Source of the DNA: Pseudoxanthomonas kaohsiungensis
Lineage (GTDB): Bacteria; Pseudomonadota; Gammaproteobacteria; Xanthomonadales; Xanthomonadaceae
Direction of reading: 5' to 3'
NCBI RefSeq assembly: GCF_010211765.1
Contig: NZ_PDWO01000020.1
Span: 1-49,478, forward strand
Length of the DNA: 49,478 nt
Positions 6,219 through 16,132 of this stretch are shown one piece after another. Made by a program: the position numbers and the translations under genes. The notes beneath the pieces are model-generated. The model saw nothing but the letters and a program-made list of their open reading frames with translations. It had not been told where the DNA came from and searched no databases. Numbering within the stretch: position 1 is the first letter of the stretch; every line of letters starts with the position of its first letter.

Positions 6219-7109
6219 TCAGGCCGCCAGCGGCCGCGCCTGCAGTTCGGCGACCTCATGCGCGGTGCCGAAGCGGCCGTTGGCGTCGCGAACCACCTGT
6301 GCCAGCGCGCACGCCGGGTCGTGGGTGAAGAACAGGTGCACGTTGCGCGCGAGCTTGTCCTCGAGGAAGGCGCGCTTCTCGTCGATCAGCAGCTCGGCGT
6401 TGCGGTCGTAGCCCATGGTGATCGGCAGGTGCACCCAGGAGCGTCCCGGGATCAGGTCGGCGCAGAACACCACGCCGCCGTGCGGCTGGCCGTCCACTAC
6501 TTCTGGTCCGGCGATCTCGGCCAGCATCAGTCCGGGCGTGTGGCCGTCGCTGAAGCTGAAACGCACCGACTCGCCCAGCGCGCGCGAGTGCGGCCCATCG
6601 ACCAGCTCGAGCCGGCCGCTGGCCTCCAGCAGGCCGGGCAGTTCCGGGATGAAGCTGGCGCGGTCGCGCGGGTGCGGATGGCGGGCGCGCTCCCAGTGCG
6701 CGGCGCCGACCAGGTAGGTGGCGTTGGGGAACAGCAGCTCCGGGCCGCGCCCTTCCGACCACGGCGCCAGCAGGCCGCCGGCGTGGTCGAAATGCAGGTG
6801 GCTGAGCACCACCACGTCGATGTCCTCGTGCTCGAAGCCGGCCGCGCGCAGCGAATCGACCAGCACGTGCCGGTCTTCCTGCACGCCGTAGCGTTCGCGC
6901 AGCTTCGGTTCGAAGAACGCGCCGATGCCGGTCTCGAACAGCACCGTGCGGCCGTTGAGCGGGCTGGCCAGCAGCGCGCGGCAGGCCAGGTCGATGCGGT
7001 TGAGCGCGTCCGGGGCCGACCATTTTTCCCACACGGCCCGCGGCGCGTTGCCGAACATCGAGCCGCCGTCGAGCTTCTGCGAATTGCCGCGGATGGACCA
7101 GAGTTTCAT
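6219..7109 (-). CDS. metallo-beta-lactamase-fold hydrolase
   Basis: This 296-residue cytoplasmic protein has the metal-binding HLHFDHAGG (about residue 104), a later DGHTPG, a CADLIPG and a terminal FTHDP that supply the remaining His and Asp ligands of a two-zinc MBL fold. The family hydrolyses thioesters, lactones or phosphoesters. The large insert between the motifs resembles quorum-quenching-lactonase-like or generic MBL proteins, so the substrate is open. There is no signal peptide. It stands alone between the MAPEG gene and ggt. Confidence 0.88.
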   Translation of the reverse strand: MKLWSIRGNSQKLDGGSMFGNAPRAVWEKWSAPDALNRIDLACRALLASPLNGRTVLFETGIGAFFEPKLRERYGVQEDRHVLVDSLRAAGFEHEDIDVVVLSHLHFDHAGGLLAPWSEGRGPELLFPNATYLVGAAHWERARHPHPRDRASFIPELPGLLEASGRLELVDGPHSRALGESVRFSFSDGHTPGLMLAEIAGPEVVDGQPHGGVVFCADLIPGRSWVHLPITMGYDRNAELLIDEKRAFLEDKLARNVHLFFTHDPACALAQVVRDANGRFGTAHEVAELQARPLAA

Positions 7110-7158
7110 GCGCGAATGCTAGCGGTGGGCCGGTTAAGAATCCGCAAGCCGGCCGCGC

Positions 7159-8943
7159 TCAGGGCGCGACCGTCGCCGTCGCGCGCACCTCGGCGCTGCC
7201 GACGCTGTTGCGCGGATCGCTGCCGCCGGTGAGCACGTTGCCGCGCCGGTCCCACAGCACCGTCTGCATGTTGCCCCAGGTATGGCTGGAGCCGCGCCCG
7301 CTGGCGCTGTCCTCCGGCAGCCGCAGGGTGTGGCCCATCGCGCGCAGCTTGGCCGCAAGATCGGGGTCGAACGCGCCGCTCTCGGCCTGGACCACGTCCG
7401 GCATCCACTGGTGGTGGTAGCGCGGCAGCGCGGCGACCTGCTGCGCGCCCAGGCCATCGGCGAAGCCCAGCGCGCCGAGCAGGACCATGGTGATGATGCG
7501 GCTGCCGCCCGGGGTGCCGAGCACGGCGACGTGGTCGGGCGAGACCATGAAGGTCGGGGTCATCGAGCTGAGCGGGCGCTTGCCCGGCGCCGGCGCGTTG
7601 GCTTCGTAGCCCATCACCCCGAAGGCATTGGGCTGGCCCGGCTGCAGCGCGAAGTCGTCCATCTCGTTGTTGAGCAGCACGCCGGTGCCCGGCGGCACCA
7701 GGCCCGAGCCGAACAGCAGGTTCACGGTCTGGGTGACCGCGGCGCGGTTGCCGTCGGCATCGACGATCGAGAAGTGGGTGGTCTCCTCGTCCTCCAGCGG
7801 CGTGGGCAGTCCGGAGAAGGAATCGCTGGGCGTGGCCTTCTCCGGGTTGATCGTCGCGCGCAGGCCGGCGGCGTAGTAAGGGCTGGTCAGCACGTCCACC
7901 GGCACGTGCACGAAATCGGGGTCGCCGAGATAGAAGGTGCGGTCGCGGAACGCGCGGCGCATCGCTTCGATGGTCAGGTGGGTGCGCTGCGCATCGTCCA
8001 GTTTCGCCAGGTCCCAGCCGGCCAGGATCTGCATCATCTGCGCCAGCGCCACGCCGCCGGAGGACGGCGGCGGTGCGGTGACCACTTCCCAGCCGCGGTA
8101 ACCGAAGCGCAGCGGCTCGCGCTCGTGCACGCGGTAGGCGGCCAGGTCGCCCGCGGTCCATTGCCCGCCCTCGGCGCGGACGCCGTCCACCAGCTTCTTC
8201 GCCACCGGGCCGCGATAGAAACCGTCGAAGCCATTGGCGGCCAGCAGTTCGAGGGTCTTCGCCAGATCGGGCTGTTTCAGCAACTGGCCTTCCTTCGGCG
8301 GCTGGCCGTTGCTCAGGAACACGGCGCGCGTGCCGGGGAAGCGTTCCATCACCTCGCGGCGGGCGGCATAGCCGCGCTCGAGCTTGGCGTAAACCGGGAA
8401 GCCGTCGCGGGCCAGGCGGATCGCCGGGGCCAGGCTGGCCGACAGCGGCAGGCGGCCGTACTTGCCGGCCACGTGCACCAGTCCCGCCGGCAGGCCGGGG
8501 ATCGCCGCGGCCCAGGGGCCGTTCTCGGCCAGGTCCGAATCGAGCTTGCCGTCGGCGGTGCGGTAGCGGTCGGCGGTGGCGGCGGCCGGGGCGGCTTCGC
8601 GCGCATCGATGAACACGTCGCGTCCGCCGGCGCCGCCCTGCCCGGCCTGGTGCAGGAGGAAGAATCCGCCGCCACCCAGCCCGGAGCTGATCGGCTCGAC
8701 CACCGACAACGCCGCCGACACCGCCACGGCCGCATCGAACGCGTTGCCACCCTGGTCCAGGACCTCGAAGCCGGCGTCGGTGGCCAGCCGGTGCGCGCTG
8801 GCGATCGCCGCCTGACCGGGGCGCTGGGCCAGCGCGGAGCCGCCATCGGCGGCCCGGGCCGGAAGGATCGAACCGGGGAGGAAAAGTCCTGGTACGAACA
8901 GCGACAGCGCCAACAGCAGGCGTGGCAGTACGCGGCGGGTCAT
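7159..8943 (-). CDS. ggt: gamma-glutamyltransferase (glutathione hydrolase)
   Basis: It is a 594-residue periplasmic Ntn-hydrolase that removes the gamma-glutamyl group from glutathione. MTRRVLPRLLLALSLFVPG is a signal peptide. The large subunit starts with SAHRLATDAGFEVLDQGGNAFDAAVA. The autocleavage site is the Thr pair in EDEETTHFSIVD, giving a small subunit with NNEMDDF and GSRIITMVL. Substrate-binding PLSSMTPT and GTPGGSRI are present. The start at 8943 overlaps the ferredoxin stop (ATGA), so the two are translationally coupled. A longer open frame upstream is a shadow of the ferredoxin gene. Confidence 0.95.
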   Translation of the reverse strand: MTRRVLPRLLLALSLFVPGLFLPGSILPARAADGGSALAQRPGQAAIASAHRLATDAGFEVLDQGGNAFDAAVAVSAALSVVEPISSGLGGGGFFLLHQAGQGGAGGRDVFIDAREAAPAAATADRYRTADGKLDSDLAENGPWAAAIPGLPAGLVHVAGKYGRLPLSASLAPAIRLARDGFPVYAKLERGYAARREVMERFPGTRAVFLSNGQPPKEGQLLKQPDLAKTLELLAANGFDGFYRGPVAKKLVDGVRAEGGQWTAGDLAAYRVHEREPLRFGYRGWEVVTAPPPSSGGVALAQMMQILAGWDLAKLDDAQRTHLTIEAMRRAFRDRTFYLGDPDFVHVPVDVLTSPYYAAGLRATINPEKATPSDSFSGLPTPLEDEETTHFSIVDADGNRAAVTQTVNLLFGSGLVPPGTGVLLNNEMDDFALQPGQPNAFGVMGYEANAPAPGKRPLSSMTPTFMVSPDHVAVLGTPGGSRIITMVLLGALGFADGLGAQQVAALPRYHHQWMPDVVQAESGAFDPDLAAKLRAMGHTLRLPEDSASGRGSSHTWGNMQTVLWDRRGNVLTGGSDPRNSVGSAEVRATATVAP

Positions 8944-9218
8944 CGGGCCTCCGGCAGGTAGAGTTCGGGGTGTTCGCGCTGGAGCCGCAGCAGCTTGGCC
9001 AGCAGCGCATCGTGGCTTTCGGGGTGTCCCGGGTCGGGATCGATGCACTCGACCGGGCAGACGACCACGCATTGCGGCTCGTCGAAGTGGCCGACGCATT
9101 CGGTGCAGCGCGCCGGGTCGATCACATAGATCGTCTCGCCCATCGAGATGGCCTGGTTCGGGCAGGCCGGCTCGCAGACGTCGCAGTTGACGCAGAGTTC
9201 GTTGATCCGGAGCGACAC
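8940..9218 (-). CDS. YfhL-type 2[4Fe-4S] ferredoxin
   Basis: It is a 92-residue electron carrier. Two cluster motifs are seen: CVNCDVCEPACP (CxxCxxCxxxCP) near residue 9, and CTECVGHFDEPQCVVVCP with the extended loop typical of the YfhL/Alvin ferredoxin group. A C-terminal helix (DALLAKLLRLQREHPELY) is also typical of proteobacterial members. The gene overlaps ggt by 4 bases. A YfhL-type ferredoxin near coaD is common in this family of bacteria. Confidence 0.93.
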   Translation of the reverse strand: MSLRINELCVNCDVCEPACPNQAISMGETIYVIDPARCTECVGHFDEPQCVVVCPVECIDPDPGHPESHDALLAKLLRLQREHPELYLPEAR

Positions 9219-9272
9219 GTCGTGCGCTTGCGGCGCCGGGTCCCGGCATCGGGACCCGGCGCCACCATCCTC

Positions 9273-9776
9273 TTACTTGGCTTCGACGAAGACGTACTCG
9301 GCACCGGTCGGCGCCAGCGCGGCCTGGACGCGCTCGTTGTCCACCGCGTCGCCGATGAACAGGATGCGCACGCCCTTGAGGGTATCCGGCGGCACGTCGG
9401 CGAAGGCGACCAGCATCAGGTCGGCCATCTTGGCCGAGGCCGGCGAACCGAAGGCCAGCAGGTTGCCCTTCTGCACGCCGCGCGCCATCGCGGTCTTGGC
9501 CGACTCGACCTGGCGCTCGTACTTGGCGGCGAACTCCGGGTCCGATTCCGGCGGCAGGTAGTACAGGAACGGGTTGTTGGTGACCGTGCCCATGTTCTCC
9601 TGGACCACGGCCGGCAGGTAGGCCTTCCAGCCCGCGTCGTCGTCCCTGGCCGGCGCGGTCAGCACCTTCTTCTCGGCCGCTTCGTTGGCCACCGGGGCCT
9701 CCTTCTTGCAGGCCGTCAGGACCAGCGGCGAAACCAGCATGCAGGCGAGCAGAAGCGCGCGCGTCGTCGTGTTCAT
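9273..9776 (-). CDS. predicted lipoprotein, 167 aa
   Basis: MNTTTRALLLACMLVSPLVLTACKKE is a lipoprotein signal with lipobox LTAC. The mature part has no domain I can name. It is moderately acidic, with VRILFIGDAVDNERVQAALAPTGAEYVFVEAK at the end, conserved-looking but uncharacterised. gggagg before the ATG at 9776 supports this start over the longer frame to 9884, which runs into coaD. It lies between coaD and the ferredoxin gene, about 30 bp from coaD, probably in one transcription unit. Confidence 0.85.
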   Translation of the reverse strand: MNTTTRALLLACMLVSPLVLTACKKEAPVANEAAEKKVLTAPARDDDAGWKAYLPAVVQENMGTVTNNPFLYYLPPESDPEFAAKYERQVESAKTAMARGVQKGNLLAFGSPASAKMADLMLVAFADVPPDTLKGVRILFIGDAVDNERVQAALAPTGAEYVFVEAK

Positions 9777-9807
9777 CAGGAACCTCCCGTCGTTCGTAGG
9801 AAAAGAG

Positions 9808-10326
<519 letters not shown>

Positions 10327-11013
10327 TCAAGGTGCCGGATTGGCGGCGGCCAGTGTATCAGCGCACTCCGCGCCCGGTGTATCGCCGGCGGCGCCCGGCG
10401 TTGCCGCCACCCGGTACAGCGCCGCGCGCGCCTGCGCGGTGCGCAGTTCGCGGTGCAGGCGCCAGCCGGATGGCGGCGACGGCGCCTGGTCCACCGGCGA
10501 CTCCAGGTAGATCCAGCCGTCGACGGCCAGGTGCGGCGGCAGCGCCTGCAGGGTCCCGGCCCAGAGATCCGCCGCAAACGGCGGATCGACGAATGCGATG
10601 CGGCAGCCGCCCCCGCCTGCCGGCGCCTGCCCGGCCAGCCAGCGCACCGCGTCGTCCTGCACCACGCGGACCTGCGCCTCGGCATGCAGCCGCTGCACGG
10701 CTTCGCGCAGGCATCGGGCCTGTGCCGGATCGCGCTCGACCAGGATCGCCTGCGCCGCGCCACGCGACACCGCTTCCAGGCCCAGCGCGCCGCTGCCGGC
10801 GAACAGGTCCAGCACCGTCGCCCCCGGGAGCACCGGCTGCAGCCAGTTGAACAACGTCTCCCGGACCCGGTCGGAGGTCGGTCGCAGGCCGGCCAGGTCG
10901 GGCACGGCCAGGCGCGTGCCGCGCCAGCGTCCACCGATGATGCGCACGCTGCCGGGCGCCCGCGCCGATGCGGCCGGGGCGTGCGACGGATGCCTGGGAG
11001 GGCGGCGGTTCAT
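10327..11013 (-). CDS. rsmD: 16S rRNA (guanine966-N2)-methyltransferase
   Basis: It is a 228-residue SAM-dependent methyltransferase acting on 16S rRNA in the 30S subunit. SVRIIGGRWRGTRLAVPD is the family start, LRPTSDRVRETLFNWL follows, VLDLFAGSGALGLEAVSRGA is the SAM-binding loop and FVDPPF is the DPPF catalytic motif of N2-guanine methylases. The first 20 or so residues (MNRRPPRHPSHAPAASARAP) are a basic low-complexity tail. The gene is divergent from ftsY with about 57 bp between them. Confidence 0.95.
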   Translation of the reverse strand: MNRRPPRHPSHAPAASARAPGSVRIIGGRWRGTRLAVPDLAGLRPTSDRVRETLFNWLQPVLPGATVLDLFAGSGALGLEAVSRGAAQAILVERDPAQARCLREAVQRLHAEAQVRVVQDDAVRWLAGQAPAGGGGCRIAFVDPPFAADLWAGTLQALPPHLAVDGWIYLESPVDQAPSPPSGWRLHRELRTAQARAALYRVAATPGAAGDTPGAECADTLAAANPAP

Positions 11014-11070
11014 AGGGGGGCAATGGGGTGCGGTGCTAGCATGGCGCGCATTCTCCGATATCCGCAGGCA

Positions 11071-12267
11071 ATGGTCAGTTTCTTCCGCCGCAAGAAGCCG
11101 CAGGATGCCCCTGCCCCCACCACGTCCAACCGTTTCAGCGCCGAGGAACTGGCTGCCGCGTTCCCGACGGCGCCGGCCGCGGCCGACAACGGCGCGCTGG
11201 ACGTGGATGCGGCTGCCGGCGCAGCCCTGGTCGAGCCGGCGGTGGTCGAGCAGCAGCCGCTGGAGGAAACCGCCGAGGCGGTGATCGACGCCGATGCCGG
11301 CACCGTGGCCGACGCCGGCCTGGTGGTGCCGGCGGCCGCGGCCCCGGGCAAGCCCGGCTGGCGCGAGCGGCTGCGCAACAGCACCTTCGCCCGCAGCTTC
11401 GGCGGCCTGTTCTCGCGCAACCCCAAGCTCGACGACGACCTGCTCGACGAGATCGAGACCGCGCTGCTGACCGCCGACGTCGGCGTGGGCGCGACCACCG
11501 CGCTGGTCGACGGCCTGCGCAGGCGGATGAAGGCACGCGAGTTCGCCGACGCCAACGCGCTGCTGGTCGCGCTGCGCGCCGACCTGGTGGCGCTCCTGCG
11601 CCCGGTCGCCCAGCCGCTGGTGATCGACCGCGGCGCCCGCCCCTTCGTGCTGCTGACCGTCGGCGTCAACGGCGTCGGCAAGACCACCACCATCGGCAAG
11701 CTGGCGCGCCGCTTCAAGGACGAAGGCCGCAGCCTGGTGCTGGCCGCCGGCGACACCTTCCGCGCCGCCGCCGTGGCCCAGCTGCAGGCCTGGGGCGAGC
11801 GCAACGGCGTGACCGTGATCGCCCAGGGCCAGAACGCCGACGCCGCCTCGGTCGCGTTCGACGCGCTGCAGGCGGCCAAGGCGCGTGGCATCGAGGTGCT
11901 GGTCGCCGACACCGCCGGCCGCCTGCATACCCAGACCGGGCTGATGAACGAGCTGGGCAAGATCAAGCGCGTGCTGCAGAAGATCGATCCGGCCGCGCCA
12001 CACGAAGTGCTGATGGTGATCGACGGCACCACCGGCCAGAACGCGCTCAACCAGCTGCGCCAGTTCCATGCGGCCGTGGGCGTCACCGGCCTGGTGGTGA
12101 CCAAGCTCGACGGCACCGCCAAGGGCGGCGTCGTGTTCGCGCTGGCACGCGAATTCGGCATCCCGATCCGCTTCGCCGGCATCGGCGAGCGGCCGGAGGA
12201 CCTGCGCGTGTTCGACGCCGAGGCCTTCGTCGACGCGTTGCTGCCGGAAGCGCTGGGCGGCAGCTGA
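11071..12267 (+). CDS. ftsY: signal recognition particle receptor
   Basis: This SRP receptor GTPase docks ribosome-SRP complexes at the inner membrane. The order is a short basic start (MVSFFRRKKP), an acidic Ala/Glu-rich A region to about residue 90, an N domain (LRNSTFARSFGGLFSRNPKLDDDLL), then the G domain with GVNGVGKTTTIGKL (G1), DTFRAAAVAQL (G2), DTAGRLHT (G3), TKLDGTAKGG (G4) and GIGERPEDLRVF. The acidic region is shorter than in E. coli. An in-frame ATG at 11041 would add ten residues. The stop is 2 bases before mutY. Confidence 0.96.
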   Translation: MVSFFRRKKPQDAPAPTTSNRFSAEELAAAFPTAPAAADNGALDVDAAAGAALVEPAVVEQQPLEETAEAVIDADAGTVADAGLVVPAAAAPGKPGWRERLRNSTFARSFGGLFSRNPKLDDDLLDEIETALLTADVGVGATTALVDGLRRRMKAREFADANALLVALRADLVALLRPVAQPLVIDRGARPFVLLTVGVNGVGKTTTIGKLARRFKDEGRSLVLAAGDTFRAAAVAQLQAWGERNGVTVIAQGQNADAASVAFDALQAAKARGIEVLVADTAGRLHTQTGLMNELGKIKRVLQKIDPAAPHEVLMVIDGTTGQNALNQLRQFHAAVGVTGLVVTKLDGTAKGGVVFALAREFGIPIRFAGIGERPEDLRVFDAEAFVDALLPEALGGS

Positions 12268-12269
12268 GC

Positions 12270-13397
12270 ATGCCGGCCGCAACGCGTGGCAGGCGCCGCG
12301 CCGGGCCCGCAGTGGCCGAGCCACAGCCCGCCCAACCGGTGCCGGAAGGCAGCGGACCCGGCGACGGCTTCGCGCCCCGGCTGCTGGCCTGGTTCGACCG
12401 CCATGGCCGCCATGACCTGCCCTGGCAGCATCCGCGCACGCCGTACCGCGTGTGGCTGTCGGAAGTGATGCTGCAGCAGACCCAGGTCGCCACGGTCATT
12501 CCGTATTTCGAGCGCTTCCTGCGCGCCTTCCCCGACCTGCCGACGCTGGCCGACGCACCATCCGACGCGGTCATGGCGCAGTGGGCCGGGCTGGGCTACT
12601 ACAGCCGCGCGCGCAACCTGCATGCCACCGCCCGGCTGTGCGTCCAGCGCCATGGCGGCGACCTGCCGCGCGATCTCGAGGCACTGATGGCGCTGCCGGG
12701 CATCGGTCGCAGCACCGCCGGGGCGATCCTCACCCAGGCCTGGGGCGACCGTTTCCCGATCCTGGACGGCAACGTCAAGCGCGTACTCGCCCGCTACCAC
12801 GGCATCGAAGGCTGGCCCGGGCTGCCGGCGGTGGAGAAATCGATGTGGACGCTGGCCCAGTCGCACCTGCCGCAGGCGCGCCTGGCCGACTACACCCAGG
12901 CGCAGATGGATTTCGGCGCCACCCTGTGCACGCGCGCCAACCCGGCCTGCGTGCTGTGCCCGCTGCAGGAGGGCTGCGCCGCACTGGCCAGCGGCCGCAC
13001 CGGCTCGCTGCCCACCGCCCGCCCGGGCAAGGCCCTGCCCGAGCGCAGCGCGGTGGTGCTGTGGGCCGAGGACGCGCAGGGCCGGATCCTGCTGGCCCGG
13101 CGTCCGCCGACGGGGGTGTGGGCGACGCTGTGGTCGCTGCCGCAGGCCGACGACGAGACCCAGGCGCAGGCCTGGTCGGCACGGCACCTCGCCGGCGCCT
13201 GGGATGCCGAGACCCTGCCCGAGGTGCCGCACGCCTTCAGCCATTACCGGCTGCGGCTGCAGCCGCGGCGCCTGCGCGAAGTCGCGCCGAGGGCCACGGT
13301 CGGCGACAATCCCGACCTGCGCTGGGTCGCACGCGATGAACTGCACGCGTTCGCCCTGCCCGCCCCCATCCGCAAGCTGATCGACTCCCGGACATGA
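12270..13397 (+). CDS. mutY: A/G-specific adenine DNA glycosylase
   Basis: It removes adenine mispaired with 8-oxoguanine. The 375 residues comprise a helix-hairpin-helix domain with [15 protein letters not shown], the [13 protein letters not shown]hH and catalytic Asp in [12 protein letters not shown], the 4Fe-4S cluster motif [17 protein letters not shown], and a C-terminal NUDIX-like 8-oxoG recognition domain ([22 protein letters not shown]). The first 25 residues are a poorly conserved Pro/Ala tail. It is coupled to ftsY upstream and overlaps yggX by 4 bases (ATGA). Confidence 0.96.
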   Translation: MPAATRGRRRAGPAVAEPQPAQPVPEGSGPGDGFAPRLLAWFDRHGRHDLPWQHPRTPYRVWLSEVMLQQTQVATVIPYFERFLRAFPDLPTLADAPSDAVMAQWAGLGYYSRARNLHATARLCVQRHGGDLPRDLEALMALPGIGRSTAGAILTQAWGDRFPILDGNVKRVLARYHGIEGWPGLPAVEKSMWTLAQSHLPQARLADYTQAQMDFGATLCTRANPACVLCPLQEGCAALASGRTGSLPTARPGKALPERSAVVLWAEDAQGRILLARRPPTGVWATLWSLPQADDETQAQAWSARHLAGAWDAETLPEVPHAFSHYRLRLQPRRLREVAPRATVGDNPDLRWVARDELHAFALPAPIRKLIDSRT

Positions 13398-13666
13398 GCC
13401 GCACCGTCTTCTGCCAATACCAGCAACGCGATGCCGAGGGGCTGGATTTCGTCCCCTGGCCGGGCGACCTGGGCCAGCGCATCCACGCCCACATCGGCAA
13501 GCCCGCGTGGGCCGCCTGGCTCGCGCACCAGACCATGCTGATCAACGAGAACCGGCTTTCGCCGCGCGATCCGAAGCATCGCGCCTTCCTGGAAGGCGAA
13601 ATGGAGAAGTTCCTGTTCGGCGGCGGCGCCGACAAACCGGCCGGCTACGTGCCGCCGGAAACCTGA
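13394..13666 (+). CDS. yggX: Fe(2+)-trafficking / oxidative damage protection protein
   Basis: It is a 90-residue YggX family protein starting [19 protein letters not shown], with the conserved Cys7 and [28 protein letters not shown]. YggX is thought to hold labile iron and protect Fe-S enzymes. Placement behind mutY, itself an Fe-S protein, is a common proteobacterial arrangement. The start overlaps the mutY stop, implying translational coupling. Confidence 0.96.
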   Translation: MSRTVFCQYQQRDAEGLDFVPWPGDLGQRIHAHIGKPAWAAWLAHQTMLINENRLSPRDPKHRAFLEGEMEKFLFGGGADKPAGYVPPET

Positions 13667-13763
13667 TCCCGGGCCACGCCGGGACAGCGCGGCCCGCGCC
13701 GTCAGCGGGATCGGGATGCCGGCGCGGCGCTGGGCCGCACCGGCATTCGTGTACCCCACTCCT

Positions 13764-14258
13764 TCAGTTCGACGGTGGCGTTTCGCCCGGCGGAGCGTCC
13801 TGGCGCGCCTCGGCGTTGGCCTGGCGGATTTCTTCGCGGCTCTGGTTGAGCGCCGGCACGTCGATCGGGCGGATGGTGTCGATCCGGCACGGGATCCGCG
13901 CCACCTGGCTCACGCCGGGACCGCGCGGGGTCACCGTGTCGAAGCGCGCGGTGACCTGGTTGGAGAAGTGCGAGATGGTGATCGAGGTGGCGAACTGCAG
14001 GTCCTGGCAGGGACCGGCGAAGTTCAGCAGGAAGGCCTCTTTCGGCCGCGTCCACACCACCATCGCGCTGTTGCCCAGCGGGGTCCAGCCATTGAGCCGG
14101 CCGAACATGCGGAAGCTGCGCACCGGCTCCCCGGCATGGGCCTCGTAGAACGCCAGCCGCTCGGCGTCCGTGGCCCTGGGCATCCCCGAGTTGCTGCAGG
14201 CCGCGGCCCCCAGCGAAAGGGCAATCGCAAGCACCCCCATCGAAAGCATCTTTTTCAC
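13764..14258 (-). CDS. DUF6491-like lipoprotein
   Basis: This 164-residue protein has a lipoprotein signal (MKKMLSMGVLAIALSLGAAAC, lipobox AAAC). The mature part has the layout of DUF6491 proteins of Xanthomonadaceae: an N-terminal RSFRMFGRLNGWTPLGNSAMVVWTR, a conserved cysteine in AGPCQDLQFA, and IPCRIDTIRPID near the C-terminus. The last 35 residues are a low-complexity Asn/Gln/Pro tail. Function is unknown. It is divergent from the tRNA-Phe gene. Confidence 0.85.
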   Translation of the reverse strand: MKKMLSMGVLAIALSLGAAACSNSGMPRATDAERLAFYEAHAGEPVRSFRMFGRLNGWTPLGNSAMVVWTRPKEAFLLNFAGPCQDLQFATSITISHFSNQVTARFDTVTPRGPGVSQVARIPCRIDTIRPIDVPALNQSREEIRQANAEARQDAPPGETPPSN

Positions 14259-14401
14259 CAGCTTCTCCGTGCGTGGGTGGACCGGGAGCGATCATGCGCC
14301 CAACGTTTCCCGCGGCCAACCGGAACCGCGAACGCGCCCGGCTTGTCTGCCATCCCGCGCCCCGGTATGATTCCGCCCCTCGCCGCGGTCATGCCGCGCA
14401 T

Positions 14402-14477
14402 GGCCGGGTAGCTCAGTTGGTAGAGCAGGGGATTGAAAATCCCCGTGTCGGGGGTTCGATTCCCTCCCCGGCCACCA
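14402..14477 (+). tRNA. tRNA-Phe (GAA)
   Basis: The 76-nt cloverleaf has acceptor stem ggccggg/cccggcc, D arm gctcagttggtagagc, anticodon stem ggggattgaaaatcccc with anticodon GAA, T arm ggggttcgattccct, and an encoded CCA end. It is followed by a terminator at 14511-14534. Confidence 0.98.
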
Positions 14478-14507
14478 CTTCTGGTGGATGGAACAGCGAG
14501 AAGCCGC

Positions 14508-14540
14508 GAAGGCCTGCAGGACTGCAGGCCTTTTCGCTTT
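14508..14540 (+). terminator. intrinsic terminator of tRNA-Phe
   Basis: A perfect 9-bp stem (ggcctgcag, 14511-14519; ctgcaggcc, 14522-14530) with a 2-base turn is followed by ttttcgcttt. It is placed 30 bases after the tRNA. Confidence 0.85.
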
Positions 14541-14698
14541 CCGGGGCTTGTACAGCCGCACCGCGGCAGCCCGGCGCTGCGAATGGCCGGCTCGGAAATT
14601 TCCTACCCGCCAGGCCGGCTCTTGCCGATTCCCTCGCGCTGCAGCGCTTCGCACACTCGCGCGACGCCTGCTCCCGGCGGCCGGAACCCGGACCTTGC

Positions 14699-14908
14699 AT
14701 GGACCAGAGACTCCTCGTCGTCCGTCGCGAACACGGCGGCGGCACCCTCCTCGATTGCGGCAGGCCGCTGGCCTGGTATCCGTCGGTGGCCGCAGCCCTG
14801 GCGGTGGCGGCGACCCTGGCCGACGCCAGTGCCCTGCGCGGCGGCCAACCGGCACGGGTCGAGTTGCGCGCCCGCCACAGCTCCTGGCTGCAGACCGCAG
14901 GCTGCTGA
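14699..14908 (+). CDS. small hypothetical protein, 69 aa
   Basis: It starts MDQRLLVVRREHGGGTLLDC and continues with an Ala-rich helix (VAAALAVAATLADASAL) and a short C-terminal tail. I do not recognise the family. The alternating beta-like start and the single helix look like a small alpha/beta fold. No strong Shine-Dalgarno is visible. Antisense frames of similar length exist, so the call rests on start position and composition only. Confidence 0.5.
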   Translation: MDQRLLVVRREHGGGTLLDCGRPLAWYPSVAAALAVAATLADASALRGGQPARVELRARHSSWLQTAGC

Positions 14909-15007
14909 GCGCCGGGCCGGCCCCGCGGGCCCGGCCGGCGTGATTCCAGCCGAGGCGGCGGCCGCGGCCCGGATGCTAGGATCGGCGCGCCCTCTCGCGG
15001 AGGCACC

Positions 15008-15553
15008 ATGCGCGCCCTGCCGATCCTGCTCCTGGCCTGTCTTGTGCCGGCGGTTCCCGCCCGCCACTCCCTGGCGGCGGCACCGGTGACCTCGGTCCCG
15101 GCGATGGACCTGTCCCGGTACGCCGGCAACTGGTACGAGATCGCGCACCTGCCGGTCTCGTTCCAGCGAAAGTGCGTGGCCGACATCACCGCCAGCTACG
15201 CCTTGCGCGCGGACGGCACGATCAGCGTGCGCAACGCCTGCCTGGCGCGCGATGGCAGCCAGGCGGTCGCCGAAGGGGTGGCGAGGACGGTCGAAGGCCA
15301 TCCGGGCCGGCTCGAAGTGCGCTTCGTGCCCGGCTGGCTGTCCTGGGTGCCTCTGGTATGGGCCGACTACTGGGTGATCGCCCTCGATCCCGACTACCAG
15401 TGGGCGGTGGTCGGCGACCCCGACCGCAAGTACCTGTGGATCCTCTCGCGCGAGCCGACCATGGATCGGGAACTCTTCGCACGACTCAAGGCCAAGGCGG
15501 AGGGCGTGGGCTACCAGCTGGAGCCGCTGGTGGTCGCCGCCCCGCTGCGCTGA
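15008..15553 (+). CDS. lipocalin family protein (Blc-like)
   Basis: It is a 181-residue envelope lipocalin. After a signal sequence (MRALPILLLACLVPAVPA) come the first lipocalin motif RYAGNWYEIAHLPVSFQRKC, the second motif WVIALDPDYQWAVVGDPDRKYLWILSR, and the ending SREPTMDRELFARLKAKAEGVGY. Blc proteins bind fatty acids and lysophospholipids in the outer membrane. A Cys at position 12 could be a lipidation site, but the lipobox is weak. ggagg lies just upstream of the ATG. Confidence 0.92.
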   Translation: MRALPILLLACLVPAVPARHSLAAAPVTSVPAMDLSRYAGNWYEIAHLPVSFQRKCVADITASYALRADGTISVRNACLARDGSQAVAEGVARTVEGHPGRLEVRFVPGWLSWVPLVWADYWVIALDPDYQWAVVGDPDRKYLWILSREPTMDRELFARLKAKAEGVGYQLEPLVVAAPLR

Positions 15554-15600
15554 GCGGCGGCGACGGCTTACTATCGGGTCATCGCCCGCCCGGAGATCGC

Positions 15601-16077
15601 ATGAAGCCCGTCCTGAAGCTGTTGTTGGCCACCGCCGTCCTCGTCCTGCTCGCCTCATGCGGAGGCAACGCCCGGCGCGTGTCGCCGCCTTCGGCCGCGA
15701 TCCAGCAACTGGCGGTGCAGCCCAATGGCGACTGGATGGTGGACCTGCGGCTGCACAACTTCAGCAGCGTTTCCATGCGCTTCGACAAGGTCCGGCTGGA
15801 GGTAAGCGTGGACGAACACGCGGCCGGGGTCCTGCAGGCCACGCCGGGCATTTCGATCGGGCCGGGATCGGCCGACGTGGTGAAGGTGTCGATGAGGCCC
15901 GATGGCATGTCGCGCATCGCGGTGGCCGATGCCCTGGCCACCCGCAGGTCGCTGTCCTACCACCTGGTCGGCACGGTGGACGCCACGCCGGACGAGGCCA
16001 GCAAACCGCGCCAGTTCGACGTCGACGACCGCAGCGCGCTCAATCCCGCGCCGGGCCTGGACGGCGTGCTGCGCTGA
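15601..16077 (+). CDS. predicted lipoprotein, LEA2-like
   Basis: MKPVLKLLLATAVLVLLASC is a lipoprotein signal (lipobox LASC). The mature part is one beta-rich domain with LQPNGDW-type start, LRLHNFSSVSMRFDKVRLEV and a spaced second half, which resembles LEA14/WHy-type immunoglobulin-like lipoproteins. The resemblance is by pattern only. It follows the lipocalin gene by 47 bp on the same strand. Confidence 0.75.
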   Translation: MKPVLKLLLATAVLVLLASCGGNARRVSPPSAAIQQLAVQPNGDWMVDLRLHNFSSVSMRFDKVRLEVSVDEHAAGVLQATPGISIGPGSADVVKVSMRPDGMSRIAVADALATRRSLSYHLVGTVDATPDEASKPRQFDVDDRSALNPAPGLDGVLR

Positions 16078-16132
16078 CCCCGCGCGACGGCATACCCAAA
16101 CCGTCACCATTCGGGTATAAGCTGTTTTCCCG